Assembly (NCBI GenBank): GCA_019009955.1 | Contig: CM032232.1 | Span: forward strand, 49,192,501 to 49,256,500 | Source of the DNA: Riptortus pedestris | Lineage: Eukaryota > Arthropoda > Insecta > Hemiptera > Alydidae | Reading direction: 5' to 3' | Length of the DNA stretch: 64,000 bases | Part shown: piece by piece, positions 37,479 through 49,160 of the stretch | How positions within the stretch are numbered: position 1 is the first letter of the stretch | Layout: every line of letters begins with the position of its first letter | Translations under genes and position numbers: made by a program | The notes under the pieces: model-generated | The model's input: only the letters and a program-made list of their open reading frames with translations | What the model was told of the DNA's origin: nothing | The model's database searches: none

Positions 37479-37824
37479 TATAAAGACTTTTTTTATCAAA
37501 ATAATTACCAGAAAAGGTACAAACATTTTGAGTTATTTCATTAATACTAATGCTTATAATTACATCAAAAACAAATATATTTTAAATTTAAAAAGTAAAA
37601 ATAGAAATAATATAGAAATATCCCTTTTTTTAACAAAAAATATGAAAGTACTTTAAATGTTGGAGAGCACCTCCCCTCTCCCTCTAACCCCCTCCCCAAA
37701 ACTTGACAAATGTAATACAACCTACATAAAACACCTTTTCAATTCCACAATAAACATCATACATACAAAGATTGAACGCTAAAAGTATTTTTTGCACCAT
37801 AATGAGGGAATTGGAACCACTGTG

Positions 37825-40800
37825 CGGCGCCTCCTTAATAAGTTCTTAGACTCGTCCTGGCCACAGGAGTCACCTATAGTTAACTCGTCCTATTCAGCCT
37901 GAGCTACAAAGAAGAAGTAAATTAAATATAAAATGAAATAATACTTAAAAAATCACTTGCTAAAACGGTATTACTTAAGCAATAGCTTCTTTGATAATAA
38001 GTAGTACCAAGTTACCTGTATAAATTGTAAGTGCAAGTATATATGTATACGAATATAATACACACGCGAGCACACATATACAAGCCCATAATTTATGGGC
38101 CCATCTAATTGGCAGAGGTTCTTGTCAGGAAGGCAATTAAAAGTTGACTTCCCTTTTGAAATGTCCTATGCACCAAGGGCTGTAACCTTGTGGAGTGAAA
38201 AAAAGTTTGGTAGGTTAAAGACCGTCTTTGAGGAAATGGGTCTTTCAAGTAGGTCGAGTGAAGATTTGGGACCAATGTGCTTGAACATCGATGAGGTGAC
38301 GGATGGACCTTAGTGAGGAGGCGGGATTTACCTGGAGAGGAGTAATTATTTTTTTTCTTTTAAATAATACAAAACAACTTTTAACAGAAGAAGAACAATT
38401 TTAAATAATATAAAAATTCTAGCATGTAGCAACAGCATAATTAATTTTTAAAACAATATCATTATACATTTCCCAGGAGTAAATCGCCTGGTTATCGACA
38501 TAGTTTATATATATGAAAAACAGTCGCCGAAATTGAAATTGGTTGCGTTTTTAAAGGCTTCCATACTCCCTCATACCTATTGGAATTGAAACAATAGGAG
38601 ATGGAAAGAATAGTAACAAGGAGAAATAGTGGGATGGTGAAATGTGCTTCTTTTTCAGACCAAATGTCATTTATCTTCGAGCGCACCGTCCTTTGTCCGG
38701 GGAAATAAAATAGCTTATCAACTCCATCTCATCAATCAGACTTTATCCAAACCCAAAAAAACAGACCAATAATTCCAATTTAGAAAAGTATTAAGAAGTG
38801 AGCCTTTTAATAACATATAAAGTCCCTTTGACACCGCATAATTAGCATTTTCCTAACCCTAAACGCCGGCTACTTTTTTCACAAACAGTTTCCGAACTTC
38901 AGATGCGTAAACTTTTCAAGAAAGCGCCCAAAATAGCCATATGACATGTAACATATTATAGATTGTAATACAATTTAAAAAAAAAAAATAAAAATAAAAA
39001 AAAAAAAAAACTTTTGAACTTTTTGAAAACATGTTCATTAATTTGAAAAGTGCGCCTCAAGAACTTACTAACAATTCCTAGATGTAGCCTGTACTTATAT
39101 TTAGTACATGTCGAAGTTTGAAAATGAGCAGATAATGGGTTCCTAGGTAAATTTTTTTTTTTTTTAAATGTGCTTGGTTTTACAAAATAGGTAGCCCTAT
39201 TTGATCTTCAAAGAAAGAAAAAAAATCACATTGTTGCTTGGCATTTATGAAAACTTTATGCAGCTGTGATTCGGACATCATTTCTCACCATTGAATCATT
39301 TGAGGGTCTACAAAAGATACTTTGTGACCACCCGTCTTCTCCTACGCTCTTATAATCTCATCTTTAAATACACCTAGGTATGCTGAATTAGTGTTTTTGA
39401 ATTATTTTTCATACTGAATTTTCATGTCCGATAATTAAAAATGACCAGTTGAGACCTTCTAGGCATAAAAGCATAGATTTTCTTTCTTCATATTAACAAA
39501 AAGTGCTTTTTACGCAATTTCTTTTAATTGTAGGGGAGGGATAAGGTAGAGCAAGGAGAGCGAACCACCTGTAGAAGGAAGCGAAGGAGCCTGCAACCGT
39601 TTACAGGGAAATTAAATGACTTGATGGAAGAGGGACATTAGCAAAGGCGGGGATAAAGGGATTGCCTCTAGGGTAATGCTCTTGAGAGAGTCTTTACTTC
39701 CCCAAAGAACCATTTGCTTTCCCCCTATTTCCATAGGAACGTTATTTCTCAACTATATTAAACCCTAAGACTTAAAATAAAATCTTCCGTAAGGAATCTA
39801 ATAAGAAACTTGATAGTATTGAAATAATTATGATAAAAGTTTACTTACTTCAATTTAATATATTATCAAGAACTATTTTAAAATAACTTTCCCCCATAGG
39901 AATGATTTCTTTACCATATTCAGTGTTCAATATCAATACTACAATATTTTCTACAAGTATTATCTCTTTTCATAAAACTGAGTTCCTGTCTTTATATCAT
40001 TCCATCGTATGCCACTCGGAGTAAAACTCAAATACTGTTTTCCTCAAATCGAATATTCAACAATTTCCGTCAATGAATGTGAGGAATTCATGGGGAAACT
40101 AAAAATAGCAAAAGTTTGTGCGGCCTTCCCACTCGCGAAAATTTTAAAGGAAAACATAGTATAATCTTTGATTCAACTCATCCTGAAACGTAGGTGGTCC
40201 TGCTACATGGCAGGACCTTTTTGAGGGAGGCCACAATGCATCACATTGGGGCATTCCCAATAAATTTGTGATGGCATTACAGAAAAAAATATTACTACTT
40301 ATTTAAAAAATTAGGAAAGACACACCTCACGATGCCCAGCGGACACAGTGGGAATGGATGGAACCCTAATTTGTAAAACCCGGCAACCTCACAGGTTAAA
40401 AAAAAAAAAGAGTGTAATCCTCGTTCTTGAACTTGGTGCTCCTATTACGCAGGTAAAAAGTGGTTGATTTTTGCCTACAACACCCCCCCCCACTCCAACC
40501 AGAACTTAAATTATAACTATTATTCTTTCATATAAATTGTATGAAAGGTTTAATACTCTAAAAAAATAGCTAAGACATCGAAAATTACAATATGCAACTA
40601 ATAACGTATAAAAAATAATTAGAAAATAGGCCTAATGAGAAACTTAAGGTGTTAAGATACTGCTGGTAAGCATACATTATAACATGCCTAACATAATTTG
40701 TCTAATTCATAGGTCTTGACCTACATTAGAGCCATGGAGAATGGCAATTCTATTCTTCTATAGGAGCTCTTACTGATTACATTTAGCCTTTATCTCCAAT

Positions 40801-41345
40801 ATATTTCGACACTGTCTTCTAGAGAGGAAATTGAGCTGCAGAATGTTATCGTACGAAGAGAGGCTGAACGATCGGTGAGAATGTCAGCTCACCTGATTGA
40901 TTGATGAAGCTTATCTGACAGCAAGCAGAAAGGAATCCCCGCCGTTCTATACAATATATCGCCCTATACGCTTTAAGCCACGCCTCCTAATACATAAGGA
41001 GCTTAAAATGCGTTATCAACGCCAATATTTAGAACGATAAACTTCTAGCGAACGACACAAATCTTAAACCTCATATCACATAAAAAAACCAAATCAATAT
41101 TTCAAACTAAAATAACTTAGTTTATAAGCCTTAATAAACTGAGAGTTATTATACATTTAGTATAACCATCTAATATCGTGGCAATAGATAAAGTTATTAA
41201 GTCATTAACATAAGGTGATTAGCAGCTACTGTGTCTCCAAGGTCCTCAATAAGTGCAGTTCATTCATCATTACATGAGGCTTGTCATATGTAGGTAAAAA
41301 CCTAAGTGTGTAATGAATGTAAATCAGAGTGGGATTCATATATAC
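37825..41345. other. AT-rich interval without recognised transposon
   Basis: Contains one 72-codon frame (38095-38313, listed). An imperfect hairpin GGTCCTGC/GCAGGACC lies at about 40196-40220, and an A12 run at about 40399 could be a retroposon tail. Nothing else was classified. Confidence 0.5.
38095..38313 (+). CDS. 72-codon open frame, possible exon or retroelement fragment
   Basis: The frame MGPSNWQRFLSGRQLKVDFP.. contains a balanced, soluble-looking sequence (..SYAPRAVTLWSEKKFGRLK..) unlike the AT-driven frames around it. No domain is recognised. An in-frame stop lies just upstream of the ATG. There is no clear promoter, splice pattern or polyadenylation signal to support a gene. A degenerate retroelement fragment is at least as likely as a real exon. 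Confidence 0.2.
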   Translation: MGPSNWQRFLSGRQLKVDFPFEMSYAPRAVTLWSEKKFGRLKTVFEEMGLSSRSSEDLGPMCLNIDEVTDGP

Positions 41346-41574
41346 GTCCGTCACGCAGGGGTTGCGTAAACAAAGCAGATTTCTCATGTGCGTTACGTAT
41401 TTGCATTTATCTCAAAACGTAAAAGTTCAATGAGAACAATATTTGGCTTGAACTAATGTTCTTCCTAATTGTTGATATGACATAAGAAGGAGTAAAGGTT
41501 TACTGAAGGCCAAAAACATTTATACGTACATGTGTGTGTGTGTGCGTGGGCGTATATATACACACACACACGCG

Positions 41575-41653
<79 letters not shown>

Positions 41654-41822
41654 GCACACACACGCGCACACACACACACACACACACACATAAAATCTTG
41701 AGCAGGCCACATTTTCGTCACTCAAAGGTAGGATCGATGGACATTTGAAGAAATTTTTTTTTTAAATCCCAGCATGAGTACAACCTCAAAAACTGACTTC
41801 CCTTAATAGAAATCTGCTATAA
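41346..41822 (-). mobile_element. HINE-like element with alternating purine-pyrimidine core (copy H10)
   Basis: The 3' end at 41346 has an intact stem-loop and subterminal motif, followed by the ..ATTTGCATTTATCTCAAAACG block also seen at 53500 and 57970. The 5' block ends at about 41820. The central slot is filled by a (CA/CG)n tract rather than TA, and the post-slot block is missing. Confidence 0.8.
41530..41691. repeat. (GT)/(CA)/(CG) compound tract, Z-DNA-prone
   Basis: About 160 bp of almost unbroken alternating purine-pyrimidine contain two (CG)n-rich runs (41571-41582 and 41610-41625) among CA repeats. The overlapping frames on both strands are repeats of Cys-Val or Thr-His and are artefacts. 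Confidence 0.95.
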
Positions 41823-41948
41823 GACAGATTTATTCCATTAAAATATCATGTAAAATTTTATCGAAAAGGTTTTATACATAGAGAACTGAAAAATTCCATA
41901 ATATTAGAAGAAGGTTCAATAAAACCAGAAGCATTATTTCAGAAAAAA

Positions 41949-42130
41949 TATTATTATTATTTATTAACGTCCACTTTTTGAAACTCAGGCTAATTGGGAC
42001 GGGTTATCTACAGGTTACAACCCTTTTCTAGCCAAGGTGGGATTTTAGGATGTTATTTAATGAATTTTGTCACTAAATAATTTCCTTTGCCCAGGCGGGA
42101 ATCGAACTCGCCACTCTTGCATTGCCATGT
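41949..42130 (-). mobile_element. tRNA-derived SINE (copy S2)
   Basis: Read on the minus strand it has a B-box GAGTTCGATTCCCGCC near 42100, then TTTAGTGACAAAATTCATTAAAT, then a CCGTCCCAATTAGCC region and the 3' tail GTTAATAAATAATAATAA. This family-specific order recurs at seven other places. The tRNA-like head is shortened relative to 59571 and 60467. Confidence 0.75.
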
Positions 42131-42950
42131 GAAAAATATTAGAAACAGGAAACTAAACCTTATATAACTAATATTAGGATTAAACAAATGTTTTTTTAAA
42201 TAAATAAATGAACATGAGATAATATGACTAATGGTAGATTAGTGGAATGGCTTTACACACATTTGGCGACGGTGAAGAGTGAAAAACCGACATGGTATTG
42301 CGTAGTCTGTAGATATACTGTACAATATCAATTAATCAACCTTATTTAGAATCATCAGTCTCCAAACCATTCAAGGAAGAAACAGTTCCCCGTTCACAAA
42401 CAATAACACAATAGGTCCTCCAAAGATACATTTCTATTTCATTTTAACTGTTTGAGTAATGTGTTTACAATAAGAATGCTTGCAAGAAATTAAGCGTATT
42501 AGTATTTCCAAATGAAGTTAGTCGGAATTATTAAACCAGAATTAGAAATTTCCAAATCAAAGTCACACTTTTCCAAACCGGATTCCGAATGTTTCAAAAC
42601 CAGTTAACAATTTTGCTTCACCCAAATTAAGAACTTTAGGAAGATAGAGGTAAACAACTAATGTGCTCCTACGCAAAATGGCATTGTAAATGGGTGTAAA
42701 TGTATTATATTATAAAATATATATATTGTATAACGTAAGTAAGGTTAAAATAGTTCGTATTGTTTAAAATAATCTTCAAAAAGAATGAATAGAATTGAGT
42801 GTGATTTATAATATAATGTGATCATCATCCATAAGTAATTTCAGACACGGAAGTCCAATTCAGATTGTATTTAATGAGTAAATCAAGAATATTTCTTAAT
42901 TCTAAAATTTTCCATAGAAATCTGTTGTCACACTAACCGTGTGAAGGTTT

Positions 42951-42957
<7 letters not shown>
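42131..42957. other. AT-rich interval without recognised gene
   Basis: Nothing recognised. Confidence 0.5.
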
Positions 42958-43003
<46 letters not shown>

Positions 43004-43034
43004 CATATACATATACATATATGTGTGTGTGTGT
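42958..43034. repeat. (TA)n(CATA)n(GT)n microsatellite
   Basis: A compound dinucleotide tract, followed at 43036-43085 by sequence weakly matching the post-slot block of the HINE family, so it may mark another decayed copy. Confidence 0.9.
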
Positions 43035-43035
43035 A

Positions 43036-44546
43036 AAACAAACGGCCACAATTTTGGTCAATCAAAACCGATACTAAATATCTTGAGTTGAAATTTGAAT
43101 ATTATGTTTATGGGACTAAACCCGACTAAAGGAAGTGGGGATAGAACTCCAACTCATAAATATTGCTGTTATCTTACGTTATTTAAAAAAAAAAGTGCCA
43201 TAAATAAGGGTGTAAAATATTGTTATGTCCCATGACTATAATCCCAAATCAACAGAGTAACATGTATTTTTAGCAGGGTTTCTTTAGTATAAGAAGCTTG
43301 CTAGTACCTCCGGCTGGCAGGACATTACTACAACGAAAGATAGTTCGCTCATGGCTCACAATGGTTTTCGTACGAAATATATGGCGAGCTACTCCAAGGA
43401 GCTGTAGGCAGTGGGATGTAAATATTATCAAAGGCTGTTTTCAATTTTCATCACTTTTTTTCGAGAGGTGAATACGGTTTTTTATTATTTTAAACACACG
43501 CATGCAAGTACGCGAACTCACATATACACACAATAAATTTAAGAGGACCTGGAGGGTCAGTCGAAGAGCGATTTTTTAAAACCTCGTCGTATGTCCTGAC
43601 TTGAATCGCCTTATAAGAAACCTTAAACATTTCAACAACAAAAAAAAATGTAAAAAAATGAGTTGTTCTGAAAGAAACCTATCAATATTCTATACCTATA
43701 TGGATCGTTAAGTTAAACCAGGGTGCAAATTAGGTATAGCTTCCATCGAGAAGTTATTCAAACAGACATACACAAGACATGTTGGTTAAGACTAAACCAC
43801 AGGGATTATATTGAATTTGAGTTGCAATATGGCAAATGAGATTTACAATGTCTCTAATTTAACCTAATCCTAGTCAGCATGTAGGACAGAGATTATCGGC
43901 CTTACGTGCTACATATATCATATTCGCATTTTCCTAATATTCCAAATCAAATACGTATTGCACGTTGTCCTCGGAACGTTAAATTCAACTCAATCCAATA
44001 GAAAGTGGGGTTAGTTAATATAAACCTTAAAATTTCAATTGTTTATTTTTTTATTTATTATTGATGATAACAATATTATGTGAACGAAAGTTGCCATGGA
44101 ATATTAAACCTATTAGTTGCAACTGTCATTCATGAAAAATTTCCGATTCCGAGTTACGCCTACGCATGTTTTATAATACAGGCACCTAAATTCCAGATTC
44201 GGGAGATCTTCCTTAGTCTTTGGGCTCGGGGCATTGAAAAGCACGTGTGATTAGGATTCATTACTGTATACAGTATTATACAAATACCTTTCACAAGGGC
44301 CTTATCCCCTAAACCAGGAAGGCTCTCCAATTTCCATTGATTAGAGTCAACGTTTCATATATAACCAACTTTTGGAATAATTGTCCTTTTATACGTTTAC
44401 ACTAAACGTTTCCAGGCGGAAAATTTAAAAGTCCTACTTATAAATTCAAAAGCCCTATATTCAAATTAACTAACATGCGTGCTTCCAAATGGATAAATAA
44501 GCATGAACAGACAGAAAGAATGAAGCAAACCGGAACAGATATGCAA
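43036..44546. other. Interval without recognised gene
   Basis: Apart from the weak HINE match at its start, nothing was classified. Confidence 0.45.
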
Positions 44547-44747
44547 TCAAATAGGTACTTTTTTTTTATTTATTTGAGAAGCCGCTACAATGGCGATTCA
44601 TCTTTTGACATATTGAAATATAATTTTACAAAATTAGATAAATATTAAAAATTTTACAATGCTAAATGTTATAAATGTACAAAATAGACGACAATGTACA
44701 AAATGGCGATTTTTAACATGCTAAAATATAATTGTCAAATAGGTACT
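44547..44747 (-). mobile_element. 5'-truncated LINE 3' end with 13-bp target duplication
   Basis: TCAAATAGGTACT at 44547-44559 is repeated exactly at 44735-44747. The 175 bp between them, on the minus strand, end in AAATAAATAAA followed by a short poly(A), which is the T-run next to the left duplication. This is the pattern of target-primed reverse transcription by a poly(A)-tailed LINE. No coding sequence remains. Internal imperfect repeats of TGTACAAAATGGCGATTTT-like sequence are visible. Confidence 0.8.
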
Positions 44748-44887
44748 GGCTGAGGGCAGAAGAATAAAACTGCTAAAACTGAAAGATGAAGGTAAACAGT
44801 ACAAGCAAGACCTCGGGGTAGTGCAGGTTAGTATCATGCTCAACCACCAGGCAAGATAACTAATTTTAAGAACAAGACTCAAATACT

Positions 44888-44985
44888 CAGTTTAGCCCTG
44901 CGACTTAAGACGTTGGTCTTAATTCACTTGATAAGCCTAGAATAGTGGTTTTCGTAGTTCCTACTAGATTGAGTTTCATAGTCGC
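44888..44985 (+). mobile_element. tRNA-derived SINE head fragment (copy S3)
   Basis: TTTAGCC..ACGTTGGTCTTAAT and the following bases match the 5' tRNA-like head of copies at 59571 and 60653. The body and tail do not follow. Confidence 0.55.
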
Positions 44986-45403
44986 TACTAGATTCAGCGT
45001 CCCTCCAACTAGAGAATAATTTATCTAGCCTCCAATCTACAAAATAAACAGACCCAAGAAGTGTTAGTACATGGACTGACTAGAGACCATGGTGGAAGTA
45101 TAATTAAGGAGAATTCTGCCAAATGAGGATGCCTAGGGAGTTATCTAGACACTCCCAGCTGGTCAGTGGTCCATCCCATGGTCATAATGAACCCCGTCAA
45201 TCTACAAGCAGGCAACTCATTCCAGGTCCATCCACCTTCGTTAATGGAGATTGTTAATCACGCGCTAAGTAAAAGCTCTCGCAGTAAATCACCATTGGAG
45301 TGAGTAAATATCTCTAAGGTCTAAAATGCCCGACGAAAACACGGCCCTTAGTGGTATTTAATCTTCTTTTCTATTCACATCAATTAACTAAATTGTTTAT
45401 GTT
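44986..45403. other. Interval without recognised gene
   Basis: Slightly GC-richer, non-repetitive, not classified. Confidence 0.4.
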
Positions 45404-45434
45404 ATTTATTAATGGCCACTTTATGCTGCTATGA

Positions 45435-45480
<46 letters not shown>

Positions 45481-45615
45481 TATATATATATATATAGGTT
45501 ATATTCGTCACAATAGAAATTCATATTGCCCATGGGGGAATCAAACCCTCGACACTATGTTTATAAAGTGCATTAAAGCCAACGGCTGAACTCACATGGC
45601 TAACCACAGCCACAA
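45404..45615 (-). mobile_element. tRNA-derived SINE with internal microsatellite (copy S4)
   Basis: On the minus strand an A-box-like head (GGTTAGCCATGTGAGTTCAG) is followed by B-box GGTTTGATTCCCCC and a body broken by a (TA)(CA)(TA) tract. It ends in the usual GTGGCCATTAATAAATA tail. It is one of the best-preserved heads of the family in this window. Confidence 0.7.
45438..45496. repeat. (TA)n(CA)n(TA)n microsatellite in SINE S4
   Basis: It replaces most of the SINE body between head and tail. Confidence 0.95.
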
Positions 45616-45675
45616 TTATGACCTTAAAGTCATTATTATTAATAAGTATTAGGTAGTTAATTATCAAATTCAATT

Positions 45676-45765
45676 AAATTATTTATTAACGTCCACTTTT
45701 TCTAACTAAGGCTAATCTAAAGGTTACCACCCTTTTCAAATATGTAACAATTAAAACAGTGGAAG
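45676..45765 (-). mobile_element. SINE 3' tail fragment (copy S5)
   Basis: Matches the tail and the GGTAACC..AATTAGCC region of the family only; the tRNA-like head is missing. Confidence 0.55.
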
Positions 45766-47199
45766 GGGGGACGTTATCTTGACCCAATTATGCGGAGCCA
45801 AAGGTATACCTCTAACGGCTTGTCTGTTGACCATGGCACTGATTTACACACTTCAATCCCCACCATTCTACTCAAGTGATATTAGCGCTATCTGATAGCG
45901 AGTTTTCTATTATTAGCTATGGGCGCCCAAAAAAATGTTATTTACATTCCTAAGAAACGACTACCTAGATCGCTTGCAAGCATAAAATCGTTGGGCAAGG
46001 ATGTCATTTCGACTACACAAAAGGGCCTCGAATTCCTAAAAGGCAATAAAGCCAGGCGAAAGAATAATTCAAAAGGGAAATGCCTTTGAAATGGAGTAGA
46101 GATACAGAGCGAGATCCAACCCTATAGACTTTTCTTTTACCATGGAAATTCCAAACCTAACGAAGTCAAAGGGAGCCCTTTAAAAGAAGCCATATCACAT
46201 ATTATATCTAAAGTGTTACCCACGTATAAACATTCCTTTATTATAAACGAGCTGAATTTGAGTGGAAAAGTAATTATACATTACTAATATACGTTACAGT
46301 GGTCTTTGAAAGGGCTTTCTTATAAGGAGATCCTCCCTTTTTTTTAATTTTAATTCAAGGAAATTTCAATTTGGAATTATAATTTCAACCATTATAACAT
46401 CATAAAAGACAGATTCATCAATAATATGTTTTACAAAACATTTATTTTAAACAAGAGTCAGAGCTAATTTTATACTATTAATTTAAAAATACACTAAGAA
46501 AATGTACACATCCTTTTATTTCAACTCGAGTTATTTATTTTCCTCCAAATGTTTCACATAAAAAACTTTTCTTCAGGAGTTTAAAACTTCAAGCCAATGA
46601 CATCAAGGCGTTCAGATTACCCACATATGTCTCAGAGTAAATGAAATTGTTAAAAAAGACTACCGGGCAGGTGCCATATATTTAATTATGTATTTCTACC
46701 TTAGGAAGAACCGGACGTACAGAAGAGTTGAAATTTAAGATAAAAGTGGCTTAAAGGGACATTTTTAAAGATATTAAGAGATCACTGATAGCCGAAAACG
46801 AAAAAAATAATCATAATTCCTATTGTCATACGTGGCGATAGAACCCGACGTTGGCACCATTATCAAGCCCAGAAAAGGTTTTACAGAGTTAGCTATCCCT
46901 AGGTCAGTAGGTTTTAAATCCCTGTCATCTATATCAGGCTGTTAAGGCATATTACACAACTGGTAAAACGACAGAGTGGGAAAAACGTACACAAATTAAC
47001 ACAAACAACATGACCAGCCAGTGACGAGTCCCCACCGACATGTATGGTAAAAGTGTCCCTCAATATTCAAGGGAAAACGAAATCATATAAGCATAAATTA
47101 TGACCCACCATATTATCAATAAGAATGCTTATACAACAGTCTTCGATACAACAAATAATGGAGGTACTTCATTTGGCTTTCCCTGCCTTAATGCATCCA
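45766..47199. other. Interval without recognised gene
   Basis: Nothing classified. A B-box-like GGTTTTAAATCCC at about 46910 stands alone. Confidence 0.45.
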
Positions 47200-47318
47200 C
47201 TTCACCACTCCAATTTCGGCCATTAAAGAACTTGACCTATAGTTTTACACGAAACGTTTAAGTTCGGTAAGGACGAAACGAAAATAAAAAATTACGACCG
47301 CTAGAGAGGTACATAGTA

Positions 47319-47363
<45 letters not shown>

Positions 47364-47455
47364 TTCAATGGACCATATTTTTCAGAAAGAAACGAAGGAA
47401 ATATGGAGAAATGTTTTGAAGTTGCATTATGAGTAGAACCAAAATAGATAGATAT
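47200..47455 (-). mobile_element. HINE-like element, 5' and central parts (copy H11)
   Basis: The post-slot block (47210-47312), the (TA)n slot (47322-47359) and the 5' block (47360-47455) are in family order on the minus strand. Both termini are missing. Confidence 0.7.
47322..47359. repeat. (TA)n microsatellite
   Basis: Lies in the central slot of HINE copy H11. Confidence 0.95.
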
Positions 47456-48589
47456 CTGAAAGAGAAAAATTAATGTATAATACAAGACCAACAGATTAAA
47501 TAAAATCCTGTTTTCTGGAGAAATCAAACAAAGAATTGATGATGAATGAAAAAAGACGTACGAAATAATATTTTTTCGTTCTTGTTCTAAAAAGACTTGG
47601 ACACTAATATTATCCCAGAAAATAGAAACAATAATAAAATAATAATTCTTGGCATAGGAGGAAAATTTAATTTTCTTCCTATTTTGTATTCAGTGCTGAT
47701 GCTCTTTATCAGCAACAAATGAAACAAAATAAGCTCTGTAAGCTAGCAACAGAATTTAGTCAATTAGAATTAACATTAATTAAATACCTTCGGATTATTT
47801 AATCCTAATCAGTGTCATTATCAAGATAAATAAAGATAAATTTCAAACAAACTCAGGACAAACTATATATAATTAGCTTGGGCAATTTTAAAATGCACTA
47901 TCCGTAATTAGAAAATCTAATAAAGCTACATCGGGAATAAATGAAGTGTATAAGGGAAAACGGTTGACTCAATCGAAGTACTTCTACGAACCAAATCAAC
48001 TCAACTTTAATTAACTCTGCAGAAAATTGATTCATTCGAAACTCGAATACACAAAATAGTTGCAGGCTAAAACAACAGCTCCACAAAATTGATAAAAGAA
48101 TAGCAAAAAACATGATGCCTGGTAAAAAAGCATTTCAGATTTTTAAATAAGGAAAACAAGCTTTACTCTTATTAGCGTATGAATTAGCTAAAAACCGGGT
48201 TAATAAATTCGATTTGAATAAAGGGCGTACATATTTATTGGGCAAAATAATTACATTTAATTAATATTCGCAAACAGTAATGGTACATTATTATATTCAA
48301 AACTAAGTCCCTAAATATTGAGGGGACTCAATTTTCCCGTGAATATACTAATTGCTAATTAGAAAAGGAATTTGTTATGATTTTAAATTTCTTGATAACA
48401 TGAGCTTATGATTGATGCCCGATGCCTGATTATTTTTTTCATTGACAAGAGTTTTTGATTTTTGGAAAGGGATTAATTAGGACGTCAAAATTCTATTATT
48501 TGAGGCCGTAAACCGATTTTTTTTAAAGTTCTGTACCTCATCAAGTTGAGTTACTGCTTTATTACTCATAGTCATGAGGAGTCACATTG
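47456..48589. other. AT-rich interval without recognised gene
   Basis: Nothing recognised. The 71-codon minus frame at 47898-48113 is hydrophobic and lacks a domain. Confidence 0.5.
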
Positions 48590-49160
48590 TTGAATATCAA
48601 GTACCTTCCACCCCCGGTGAGATAAGCCCTTCCGAAATTTGTTATTCCGAACCTCCCCCATGACACATTAAATTCGGTATTTCTCTGGCGTTTTCGTGTA
48701 TCGCTTTGGCGACTCGGGGGGAAACTTTCGGAACATCCCTGTTCGTTCGTTACCTTAAACTGGAATAATCTCCTTCTGACGTCCCGAAAAGTTACGATCA
48801 AACTCGAAAGTATACTTTTTTTGCACACCTTGAAACGCATCGTGTTCTTTTTTTCGTTTCCAAGCTCCTCAAGCAAACCGTTTAGATACCCACCGAGACA
48901 TTTTCCCGTGCCGCAACTCAACGCCCAATACGAACCTTCCAAAATCGACTCTCCAAAGGTCCCTTCTTTCCGACTCTCTCCTTGCTCTCCCGATCAGCCT
49001 AAGACAGCGGCGTTTTCAGCTACTTCTCAGACAATCATTCCGCTACGAACACACACAGACCTCCCTACTAGGTCTCGGGTAAAAGAGAAAATGGCGTGGA
49101 TAATGAAAATATAATGAACTGTTAAAATCTTAACTTATGTATGTCCTTTGGAGTTTAAAA
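48590..49160 (+). mobile_element. Helitron-family GC-rich 5' block, diverged (copy C)
   Basis: From about 48770 to 49150 this aligns with the GC-rich 5' block of copies A and B, with many substitutions. An open frame at 48821-49114 lines up with the frame of copy B. Over 50 residues, from the FP near position 28 to ..LRT, the two align without a gap. No 3' hairpin/CTAG end was found downstream, so the copy is partial or its 3' half has decayed. The 126-codon minus-strand frame over the same bases (48562-48942) is thought to be a shadow. Confidence 0.55.

Larger units (their letters stand above)
36611..37824 (+). mobile_element. Transib-like DNA transposon, non-autonomous (locus 2)
   Basis: The left end is GACAGTG (a mutated CACAGTG), a 23-nt spacer, then CAAAAAACC. 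The right end, read inward, is CACAGTG, 23 nt, then CAAAAAATA. The flanking 5-mers are CGACG and CGGCG, both fitting the CGNCG target preference reported for Transib. The outer 150-250 bp at each end match locus 1 in reverse order and strand. The interior lacks the coding relic of locus 1 and instead holds a (TA)(GT) microsatellite and a nested MITE. Strand is given opposite to locus 1. Confidence 0.75.

Noticed and set aside
22804..37824. hAT transposon, because ends contain CAGTGGTTC
   Set aside because: The first bases are CAC before GTG, the 23-nt spacing to an A-rich nonamer is constant, and the locus 2 flanks are 5-mers of CGNCG type; no 8-bp duplication was seen.
41465..41748. Cys/Val and Thr/His-rich frames on both strands
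   Set aside because: Translation of a CA/TG/CG microsatellite.
48562..48942. 126-codon minus-strand frame
   Set aside because: It overlaps the Helitron 5' block, crosses its apparent edge, and has no recognised domain; more likely a shadow of a stop-poor GC block.
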